Assembly (NCBI GenBank): GCA_964546125.1
Contig: CAZJIS010000023.1
Location: 1 to 27,193, forward strand
Length of the DNA stretch: 27,193 nucleotides
Origin: Phil1 sp964546125
Lineage (GTDB): Bacteria; Bacillota; Clostridia; Christensenellales; CAG-138
Direction: 5' to 3'
Made by a program: the position numbers and the translations under genes. Of this stretch, positions 21,661 to 27,193 are shown in pieces (position 1 is the first letter of the stretch; each line of letters opens with the position of its first letter). A model generated the notes under the pieces. The model had not been told where the DNA came from, searched no databases, and was given only the letters and a program-made list of their open reading frames with translations.

Positions 21661-22798
21661 AACGCACTTCTCCTTCCACGATGGTTTGTTTGACGCGGCC
21701 GCGCACGCAGCGGCCCTCAAAGGGCGTGTTGTTCGATTTTGAGATCATTTGCGCGCGGCGGATGGTCCACTCTTCTTCCGGCTCAAATACGACAAGATCC
21801 GCCGGATATCCGGACGCGAGCAGCCCCGCGCGGCGCCCGAGCCGCTTTGCCGGAGCGTAGGAAGCAAGCTCGCTCAATTTGCTAAGCGGCAATCCATTTT
21901 CATAAAACACCTGATAAAAGATCGCCAGCGCGTGCTCGATGTTCGAAATGCCCGCCATGCCGGCTTGTTTGTCGGCCTCGGTATGCGGGGCATGGTCGGT
22001 GGCGAGGCAATCGACCGTTCCGTCGCGAATGCCCTCGATAAGCGCCAACGCATCTTCTTTCGTCCGAAGCGGCGGGTTGACGCGGTAGCCGTCGTCATAC
22101 CCAAAAAGGTGGTGCGGCGTGACTTCGCAGGTGAGAAAGAGCCCTTCACGCTTGGCTTCGCGGATCATTTCCACCGTTTCTTTCCGGCTGATGTGCCCCA
22201 CATGGAGGTTGCCGCCCACTTCGCGCAGCAGCGCGATGTCGCGCGCGACGATTTGCCGCTCGGGCTGCGCGTGCGTGCTCACAAAAAAGCCATATCGCGC
22301 GGAGGCGCAAAGGAGCTTTTGCATAAAATCATCCGAAAAGATGGTTTTGCCGTCGTTGCTGATCATGCGCGTTGTTTGCGCGAGCGCGGCATAGTCCGTG
22401 GGCACGGCGTCCCCAAGGTTTTCCCCGGCCGCCGCGCCCTGCATGAGGCGGCAAAGGCGGAGCGCGCGCGCCTTTTCGTGGTTCGCTTTTACCTGCGCGG
22501 GCGTCGCGGTGACAGGATCGGTGTTCGCCATGGCGCAAAGCATGGCGTAACCGCCCTTGATGGCCGCGCGCATGCCGCTTTCCATCGTTTCTTTTTGCGG
22601 GTAGCCCGGATCGCGCAGGTGGCAGTGCAGGTCGATGAGAGCCGGCATGATCACGCGGCCCGCAAGGTCCGTTTCCCTGTCGCAGCGCAGGCCGGTTTTT
22701 TCGCCCACGGCGAGGATCGAGCCGTTTTCCCAGCAAAGATCGCCGAAGCGTTCGCCCGAAGCGTCCACGAGCCGGGCATTGCGATAACATTCTTTCAT
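21638..22798 (-). CDS. pyrC: Dihydroorotase (amidohydrolase type)
   Basis: Closes carbamoyl aspartate to dihydroorotate. It has 386 residues. Metal ligands are seen in DLHCHLRDPGYPQKET (H-x-H), then VSTHAQPE and VGHISRKETVE (His ligands) and the catalytic Asp in LATDHAPHT. At the expected carbamylated-Lys location this class uses a D/K variant, and I cannot settle it by eye. ATG 22798 was picked because the protein then begins MKECYRNARLVDASG like the family. The longer frame to 22888 lies within pyrI. There are 7 bp after the pyrI stop and no strong ribosome binding site, so translation is probably coupled. Confidence 0.9.
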   Translation of the reverse strand: MKECYRNARLVDASGERFGDLCWENGSILAVGEKTGLRCDRETDLAGRVIMPALIDLHCHLRDPGYPQKETMESGMRAAIKGGYAMLCAMANTDPVTATPAQVKANHEKARALRLCRLMQGAAAGENLGDAVPTDYAALAQTTRMISNDGKTIFSDDFMQKLLCASARYGFFVSTHAQPERQIVARDIALLREVGGNLHVGHISRKETVEMIREAKREGLFLTCEVTPHHLFGYDDGYRVNPPLRTKEDALALIEGIRDGTVDCLATDHAPHTEADKQAGMAGISNIEHALAIFYQVFYENGLPLSKLSELASYAPAKRLGRRAGLLASGYPADLVVFEPEEEWTIRRAQMISKSNNTPFEGRCVRGRVKQTIVEGEVRYGYGEAF

Positions 22799-22805
22799 CG
22801 TTCGA

Positions 22806-23228
22806 TCAAAGGTGCGTGCGCGCGTCGCAGTATTCGCAGGCATACTCGCGCCGCTCCGCATCGACAAGGCGGAAGGCGACGTTTTCAATGCGCTCTTGCT
22901 GCGTGATGCAGCGCGGGTTCTTGCATTTAAGAATGCCGTGCACCTGCGCGGGCGGCGAAAGCTTGATTTTTTTTATCTGCCGTCCATCCTCCACAAAGGA
23001 GATGGTCACGCCGGGGTCGATGAGCCCGAGCACATCGAAGTTAAGCTCGAGATCGGTTTCGATTTTAATGAGGTCCTTGCGGCCCATTTTGTTGCTTTCC
23101 ACATTGCGCATCAATACCACTACATCCTCAAGCTGGTCGAGCCCCAGCTGCTGGAAGATCTTATAGCCGTGGCCCGCGCGGATGTGATCGATGACGATGC
23201 CCTTTTTAAGCTTGGAAACGTTGATCAT
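22806..23228 (-). CDS. pyrI: Aspartate carbamoyltransferase regulatory subunit
   Basis: Binds nucleotide effectors and controls PyrB allosterically. It has 140 residues. N-terminal allosteric domain: KLKKGIVIDHIRAGHGYKIFQQL, VVLMRNVESNKMGRKDLIKIE. C-terminal zinc domain: CKNPRC (C-x4-C) and CEYC (C-x2-C). ATG 23228 has AGAGGAG upstream, and the gene lies 28 bp after pyrB. Presence of PyrI means that the ATCase here is feedback-controlled like that of E. coli and several Clostridia, unlike B. subtilis. Confidence 0.94.
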   Translation of the reverse strand: MINVSKLKKGIVIDHIRAGHGYKIFQQLGLDQLEDVVVLMRNVESNKMGRKDLIKIETDLELNFDVLGLIDPGVTISFVEDGRQIKKIKLSPPAQVHGILKCKNPRCITQQERIENVAFRLVDAERREYACEYCDARTHL

Positions 23229-23256
23229 CGTTTTTCTCCTCTTTGGTAGTGCCCGT

Positions 23257-24177
23257 TCATTCCGCGCCCAGCAGCTTCATAATCAGCGCCATGCGCACAT
23301 ACATGCCAAAGCGCACCTGCTCGAAGTAGACCGCGCGCGGGTCGCCGTCCACTTCCGTTGCGATCTCGTTGACGCGGGGCAGCGGATGCATGACGATCAT
23401 GTCGTCTTTTGCCTTGCTCATCTTATCACAGGTGAGCACGAAGAAGTCCTTGAGGCGCAGATATTCCTCCTCGCTGATGAAGCGCTCCCTTTGCACGCGG
23501 GACATGTAGAGGATGTCGAGCTTGCCGATGTTGCCTTCGAGGTCGTCCGTTTCCACATAGTTTGCGCCGTGCGAAGCGATCTCTTCTTTAACGTAGGAAG
23601 GCATGCGAAGCTCCTCGGGCGAAATGAAGAGAAAGCGCACGCTGCCATAGCGCGCAAGGCAGGTGACGAGCGAGTGGATCGTGCGGCCGAATTTCAAGTC
23701 GCCGCATACGCCGACCGTCAGCTCCTCAAAGGCGCCCTTGTAGTTGCGGATCGTAAGAAGGTCCGTCAGCGTTTGGGTCGGGTGGTGGTGGCCGCCGTCC
23801 CCCGCGTTGATGACCGGGCAGCCGGCATATTGGCCGATGAGCCGCGCCGTTCCTTCCTTGGGGTGGCGCACAACGATGAGGTCGGCGTATTTTGCAACGG
23901 TACGCGCGCTGTCGGCAATGGTTTCGCCCTTGGCCGCGCTCGAGGTTGAAGGGTCCGAAAAGCCGAGCGTCTGCCCGCCAAGGCGCAGCATCGCGGCGTC
24001 GAACGAGAACTTCGTGCGGGTTGAGGGCTCGTAAAAGAGGCTTGCAAGCAGCTTGCCTTTGCAGGCGGCAGCGTAGCGCGCGGGCTCGCGGATGACGCGC
24101 CCGGCAAGTTCGAGCACCTCTTCGATCTCATCGAGGGTGAAGTCCCCCGGCGCGATCAGGTTCCTGTTTTTGAGCAT
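23257..24177 (-). CDS. pyrB: Aspartate carbamoyltransferase catalytic subunit
   Basis: Joins carbamoyl phosphate and aspartate, the committed step of pyrimidine synthesis. It has 306 residues. Landmarks: LIAPGDFTLDEIEEVLELA, the carbamoyl-phosphate loop FYEPSTRTKFSFD, then HPKEGTARLIGQY, GDGGHHHPTQTLTDL, VGVCGDLKFGRTIHSL and the aspartate-binding VMHPLPRVNEI. Three in-frame Met codons exist near the start. ATG 24177 has AGGAG at 7 nt, while 24183 would have it at only 1 nt, so 24177 is preferred. It is first in the operon, 41 bp after the attenuator-like terminator. Confidence 0.93.
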   Translation of the reverse strand: MLKNRNLIAPGDFTLDEIEEVLELAGRVIREPARYAAACKGKLLASLFYEPSTRTKFSFDAAMLRLGGQTLGFSDPSTSSAAKGETIADSARTVAKYADLIVVRHPKEGTARLIGQYAGCPVINAGDGGHHHPTQTLTDLLTIRNYKGAFEELTVGVCGDLKFGRTIHSLVTCLARYGSVRFLFISPEELRMPSYVKEEIASHGANYVETDDLEGNIGKLDILYMSRVQRERFISEEEYLRLKDFFVLTCDKMSKAKDDMIVMHPLPRVNEIATEVDGDPRAVYFEQVRFGMYVRMALIMKLLGAE

Positions 24178-24202
24178 GTGCATTCTCCTGTTCTCTAAAA
24201 TC

Positions 24203-24212
24203 AAAGCGCTTT
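24203..24212. other. 10-bp perfect palindrome between attenuator and pyrB
   Basis: AAAGCGCTTT, a perfect palindrome 26 bp upstream of the pyrB start codon. It may be chance or a protein site; no partner copy was looked for exhaustively. Confidence 0.3.
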
Positions 24213-24217
24213 TTTCT

Positions 24218-24254
24218 AAAAAAAAACACTTGGTTCACAAATCACCAGTGTTTT
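24218..24254 (-). terminator. Intrinsic terminator in the pyr leader (attenuator)
   Basis: On the minus strand AAAACACT-GGT (24254-24244 region) pairs with ACC-A-AGTGTTTT (24234-24223) with one bulged A, followed by a run of nine T. It lies between promoter and pyrB, so it must be overcome for operon expression. Confidence 0.85.
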
Positions 24255-24309
24255 CAGGAAACGGCAGCGGCGGCGTTATGCAATTGTTTTTGGCTCGACG
24301 CTCCGGCAT
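24235..24309 (-). CDS. Putative pyr leader peptide (24 aa)
   Basis: A short frame in the pyr leader: ATG 24309, 24 codons, TGA at 24235-24237. It is preceded by AAAGGTGA 7 nt upstream, a good Shine-Dalgarno (AGGTGA complements 16S rRNA). Its stop codon lies in the loop of the terminator hairpin, and the last seven codons overlap the ascending arm, so a translating ribosome would prevent the terminator from folding. Starts MPERRAKNNCITPP. The peptide itself probably has no function. This layout is that of enterobacterial pyrBI and pyrE leaders, where coupling of translation and transcription senses UTP. A clear U-rich pause site, present in E. coli, is not obvious here. Confidence 0.6.
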   Translation of the reverse strand: MPERRAKNNCITPPLPFPENTGDL

Positions 24310-24369
24310 GATCCGTTCACCTTTCCGCGCGCAGCCCAACAGACGCACCGCGTGCGCGCTATTTTTGCC

Positions 24370-24398
24370 AGAATACTAAAAACGGGCGCGCCTGTCAA
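24370..24398 (-). promoter_or_regulatory. Promoter of the pyr operon
   Basis: On the minus strand TTGACA (24393-24398, perfect) and TATTCT (24370-24375) are 17 nt apart. Transcription would begin near 24363, giving a leader of ~185 nt before pyrB. Confidence 0.86.
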
Positions 24399-24468
24399 CA
24401 GGAAAATCAAAAAAACGCAAAATTTCTTGCGCGCGCATGCCGGCGGCTCTGTCCCGCGCGCCCGCCTG

Positions 24469-24477
24469 TGGTATACT
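24469..24477 (+). promoter_or_regulatory. Extended -10 promoter of the hydrolase-anmK pair
   Basis: TGGTATACT: a TATACT box (24472-24477) with the TGN extension and no good -35. It lies ~130 bp before the hydrolase start and diverges from the pyr promoter. Confidence 0.6.
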
Positions 24478-24606
24478 GCAAAAAGAGAAAAGGGACTTTT
24501 TCCAACGGTTCGGCCGCATGGAGCCGTCCCCCCCCCTGCTATGGACATAAGGGCTTCACCGAGCCCACTGATCTAAAAACCACCGTTTGAGAAAGAGGAT
24601 GCGTAA

Positions 24607-25743
24607 ATGGACTTCACATCGCTTGATTGCTACCTTGCCCGCTGCGCCGCGGAGCGCATGGCCCCCGCCATCACCGCCTGCATCATGCACCGCGGCAAAG
24701 TCGTGTTCGAGGGCGCCTACGGCGTGCTCGGCGCGGAAAATGGCCCGCCCTGCACTTTGGATACGCGCTTTGATATGGCTTCGGTCACCAAAAACTTTTG
24801 CACGGCGGCGTTTATGACGCTCGTGGAGGAGGGTGTTTTCAGCCTCGATGAGCGCGTGTCGGAAAGCTTCCCCCAAATGCGGGGCATGCGCCCGGTGGGG
24901 CGCTATGAATTCCCCCTTGAACCTTCGGGCTACCGCAGCAGTTGGGAGGGGGAGGCCGAGGCCGACGCCGGCGCGATCACCTGGCGGCAGGTGCTGCTGC
25001 ACAACGCGGGCCTCGCGTGGATGGCGCTCTATAAGCGCGCAAACCGCGGGGAGATCGAGCGCGATCTTTTTGCTTTGCCCTTTGCCTATCCCACAGGCGC
25101 AAAAGTCGTTTATACCGACATCGGCCTCATCATGCTCGGCTGGGCAATGGAAAAGCGCACCGGCAAGCGGCTCGACGCTTTGCTTCGCGAACGCGTGTGC
25201 GCGCCTTTGGGTTTAGCCGCCACATCCTATTTGCCCGTGGATGACGCAACCCTCGAGCGCGGCAACATTGCCCAAACCGAGTTCTGCGCGTGGCGGGGCT
25301 TCCGCCCCCAGGGTGTGGTGCACGATGAAAACGCCTTCTGCCTCAACGGCATCGCGGGACACGCGGGCGTGTTTTCAACGGCGCGGGATACGGCCCTGTT
25401 TGCCCAAAGCTTCCTCGACGCGCTCGAGGGAAAAAAGAGCCTTTTGCGCCGGGAAACCGTGCGCGAGATGGTGCGCGAGGGCGCAGCCTGCGAGGGCGAC
25501 CGGCGCGGCCTCGGCTTCCAGCTCCGCCTCGACGATCCGGCGGCGCATTCCCGCCCGCTTGCGCGCGAAGCCTTCGGCCACACGGGCTTCACAGGGACCT
25601 GCTTTTGGGTGGACCCCACGCGCAGCCTGAGCATCGCGCTTTTGACGAACGAGGTTTACAACGGCCGGGAGAACCGCACGATTCTGCCGCTTCGCGCGGG
25701 CGCAATCAAGCGCATCCTCGGCGGTTTGGGGGAAGAGGCATGA
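24607..25743 (+). CDS. Beta-lactamase-fold serine hydrolase (class C / esterase type)
   Basis: A 378-residue cytoplasmic-looking protein without a signal peptide. It has the penicillin-recognising active-site triad: S-x-x-K as SVTK (S59, K62), a Y-T-D (Y169, usual Y-x-N) and HTGFTG near residue 320 in place of KTG. Such enzymes are esterases, D-aminopeptidases or amide hydrolases more often than true beta-lactamases. ATG 24607 has GAGGA 7 nt upstream. Its last four bases overlap the start of anmK (ATGA), so the two are translationally coupled. The pairing suggests work on peptidoglycan fragments, for instance releasing a lactyl-ether or peptide part (inference). Lack of a secretion signal argues against drug resistance. 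Confidence 0.85.
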   Translation: MDFTSLDCYLARCAAERMAPAITACIMHRGKVVFEGAYGVLGAENGPPCTLDTRFDMASVTKNFCTAAFMTLVEEGVFSLDERVSESFPQMRGMRPVGRYEFPLEPSGYRSSWEGEAEADAGAITWRQVLLHNAGLAWMALYKRANRGEIERDLFALPFAYPTGAKVVYTDIGLIMLGWAMEKRTGKRLDALLRERVCAPLGLAATSYLPVDDATLERGNIAQTEFCAWRGFRPQGVVHDENAFCLNGIAGHAGVFSTARDTALFAQSFLDALEGKKSLLRRETVREMVREGAACEGDRRGLGFQLRLDDPAAHSRPLAREAFGHTGFTGTCFWVDPTRSLSIALLTNEVYNGRENRTILPLRAGAIKRILGGLGEEA

Positions 25744-26882
25744 TCGTTGCGGGATTGATGAGCGGCACCTCGGCCGATGGGACGGACGTCGCCATCGCAG
25801 ACATCAACGGCGCGCCGCCGGAGCTTTGCTGGAAACTGCTGCACCACGCGCACTTCCCGCACGACGCGGCGCTTCGCGCGCAGATCTTCGCGGCGTTCCG
25901 CCCCGAAAGCGCGCGGGTCGATATGCTGTGCGAGCTTAACTTCGCCCTGGGCGAAGCCTTTGCCCGCGCGGCCCTTGGGGCTATCCGGGAGGCCGGACTT
26001 ACGCCGGGCGCGGTGGAGCTCATCGGCAGCCACGGGCAAACGGTGTGGCATGTGCCGCGGGGCGCGGGAACGCCCTCCACATTGCAGCTTGGAAGCCCCG
26101 CGGTGATCGCCGAGCGCACGGGCATCACCGTCGTTTCCGACTTTCGCGCAAGGGACATCGCCGCGGGCGGCGAGGGCGCGCCGCTCGTGCCGTATGTCGA
26201 CTACCTCTTCCTCTCCCACCCCGAAAAAACGCGCTGCGTGCAGAACATCGGCGGCATCGCCAACGTTTGCTACCTGCCTGCGCGCTTAAAGGCGCAGACG
26301 CCCGAGGGCGTGCTCGCCTTCGACACCGGGCCCGGCAACATGCTCATCGACTATGGCGCACAGCGCATTACCGGCGGCGCGCTGCTCTACGATCGGGACG
26401 GCCTGATTGCCGCCAGCGGCACGCCCGACACAGCGCGCGTCGCGCGTTGGCTATCGATGCCCTATTTTGCAAAAAAGCCGCCCAAATCGACGGGACGGGA
26501 ACTTTTTGGCGTTCAACTCGGCGCGGCGCTCTGGGCGCAGATGGAAAAGGAAGGGCTTTGCGATGCGGATAAGCTTGCGACCTTCACCTATTTCACGGCG
26601 GCCTCCATCGCAAACGCCTACCGCGCGTTTTTGCCAAAGCCGCCGGACGAGGTGATTTTATGCGGAGGCGGCGCGAAGAACCCGGCGCTTTTGCGCATGC
26701 TTGAAGCGTGTTACCCGGTTTGTTACCGCGCAAGCGGGGAGGTGGGCATCCAAAACGACGCCAAAGAGGCCATGGCCTTTGCCGTGCTCGCCTACGAAAC
26801 CTTTTTTCGCCGCACGGGCTCGCTGCCCTCGGCGACCGGCGCGCGCCATGCCTCGATGTTAGGCTCGATTACGTTTGCGTGA
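25740..26882 (+). CDS. anmK: Anhydro-N-acetylmuramic acid kinase
   Basis: Opens the 1,6-anhydro ring of anhydroMurNAc and phosphorylates it to MurNAc-6-phosphate in cell-wall recycling. It has 380 residues. Landmarks: IVAGLMSGTSADGTDVAI at the start, IGSHGQTVWHVPRG, STLQLGSPAVIAERTGI, VSDFRARDIAAGGEGAPLVP, VQNIGGIANV, AFDTGPGNMLID and ILCGGGAKNP (ATP-binding actin-like fold). ATG 25740 is chosen over the longer frame at 25605, which lies inside the hydrolase gene. AnhydroMurNAc is produced by lytic transglycosylases. The downstream etherase MurQ is not in this window. Confidence 0.94.
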   Translation: MIVAGLMSGTSADGTDVAIADINGAPPELCWKLLHHAHFPHDAALRAQIFAAFRPESARVDMLCELNFALGEAFARAALGAIREAGLTPGAVELIGSHGQTVWHVPRGAGTPSTLQLGSPAVIAERTGITVVSDFRARDIAAGGEGAPLVPYVDYLFLSHPEKTRCVQNIGGIANVCYLPARLKAQTPEGVLAFDTGPGNMLIDYGAQRITGGALLYDRDGLIAASGTPDTARVARWLSMPYFAKKPPKSTGRELFGVQLGAALWAQMEKEGLCDADKLATFTYFTAASIANAYRAFLPKPPDEVILCGGGAKNPALLRMLEACYPVCYRASGEVGIQNDAKEAMAFAVLAYETFFRRTGSLPSATGARHASMLGSITFA

Positions 26883-26965
26883 TAAGCGTCCCCGCAGCCC
26901 GCGGCGGCGGGAAGCATGCGCCCGGCGCGAACGGATACGAAATGATCAGGCAAGTCCGCTTTCCC

Positions 26966-27193
26966 TCACCGGGGCGGCGGCCACGCGGGGTCGAGGTTGA
27001 GCATGCGCCCATCCAATTCGTGCGGCAGCACGCCGCGGCGGCGCAAAAAATCGACGAAGAACGCATGCGTGCGCACACGCGTGTTCTCCCAGGCCACCTG
27101 CGCCATGATGTTTTTATAATCGTTGCCGCCCGAGGCGATATGGTCGCGCATAAAATAAAGTCGAGCTCGCCGGGCGCGATGCCCGCATCGAGC
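26966..27193 (-). CDS. Unrecognised protein, C-terminal part (runs off the window)
   Basis: A minus-strand frame enters from the right edge and ends at 26966. The last 61 residues contain NDYKNIMAQVAWENTRVRTHAFFVDFLRRRGVLPHEL, a plausible coding texture with an Arg-rich helix and a Pro-rich tail (LDPAWPPPR). I do not recognise the family. The frame stays open to the last base of the window, so the start is outside, although a +1 change of frame near 27151 would also give protein-like sequence. It converges with anmK across an 83-bp gap without a clear terminator. Confidence 0.45.
   Translation of the reverse strand, partial: ARCGHRARRARLYFMRDHIASGGNDYKNIMAQVAWENTRVRTHAFFVDFLRRRGVLPHELDGRMLNLDPAWPPPR

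Noticed and set aside
21749..22906. 385-codon plus-strand frame opposite pyrC
   Set aside because: Antisense shadow of dihydroorotase; no RBS and no recognisable domain. The same applies to 6027-6938, 10728-11600 and 12581-13501.
24178..24363. PyrR-binding anti-antiterminator in the pyr leader
   Set aside because: The conserved PyrR loop and the terminator/antiterminator pairs expected for it were not seen; the small reading frame explains the layout better.
24607..25743. Antibiotic-resistance beta-lactamase
   Set aside because: It lacks a signal peptide, has HTG instead of KTG and Y-T-D instead of Y-x-N, and is coupled to a sugar-recycling kinase.

Overview
The window looks like a chromosomal segment of a GC-rich Clostridia-type Firmicute. 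The lineage is inferred from gene content: VanR-like regulation, remnants of a Firmicute-type integrative conjugative element (ICE), a CD3324/Mor-like protein, PyrK with class 1B PyrD, ECF transport genes and GGAGG-type ribosome binding sites. Species cannot be named. The first ~3.9 kb is visibly less GC-rich than the rest and has the texture of a decayed accessory region. From ~4 kb onward the genes are tightly packed and mostly intact.

Region 1 (1-3950) is a graveyard of gene pieces: a ParA fragment welded to a VirB4-type ATPase fragment, an intact OmpR-family response regulator followed by a beheaded histidine kinase, a serine-recombinase scrap, a cysS gene with its middle deleted, a Cna-B/SpaA surface-protein scrap, and two copies of a 279-bp direct repeat carrying a CD3324-family gene (one intact, one truncated). 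Region 2 (3994-5031) is a nucleotidyltransferase-like gene whose first catalytic Asp seems lost. Region 3 (5206-10092, minus strand) is a complete branched-chain amino-acid ABC importer, livJ-livH-livM-livG-livF, with a strong promoter, a structured leader and terminators.

Region 4 (10304-18516) is the most unusual part. A single minus-strand operon runs from an ECF S component through a double ECF ATPase and an EcfT into FIVE consecutive paralogs of the SAM hydroxide adenosyltransferase / chlorinase-fluorinase family (DUF62, SAM_HAT). Three paralogs keep the Asp-Arg-His catalytic triad, one has lost all three residues, and one is a short N-domain-only version with Arg replaced by Gln. The S-component leader can hide its own Shine-Dalgarno in a stem. 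A divergent GntR/UTRA regulator sits upstream, and both divergent promoters carry the same GTTGARCAAG element exactly 10 nt downstream of the -10 box. Together these suggest a regulated import-and-process system for an adenosyl- or methionine-related compound. The substrate is not known.

Region 5 (18615-24177, minus strand) is a de novo pyrimidine operon pyrB-pyrI-pyrC-pyrF-pyrK-pyrD-pyrE. Its leader contains a 24-codon reading frame with its own ribosome binding site whose stop codon falls in the loop of an intrinsic terminator, a layout like enterobacterial pyrBI attenuation. Region 6 (24472-26882, plus strand) is a divergent pair: a beta-lactamase-fold serine hydrolase overlapping anmK, pointing to cell-wall sugar recycling. 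A partial unrecognised gene enters from the right end.
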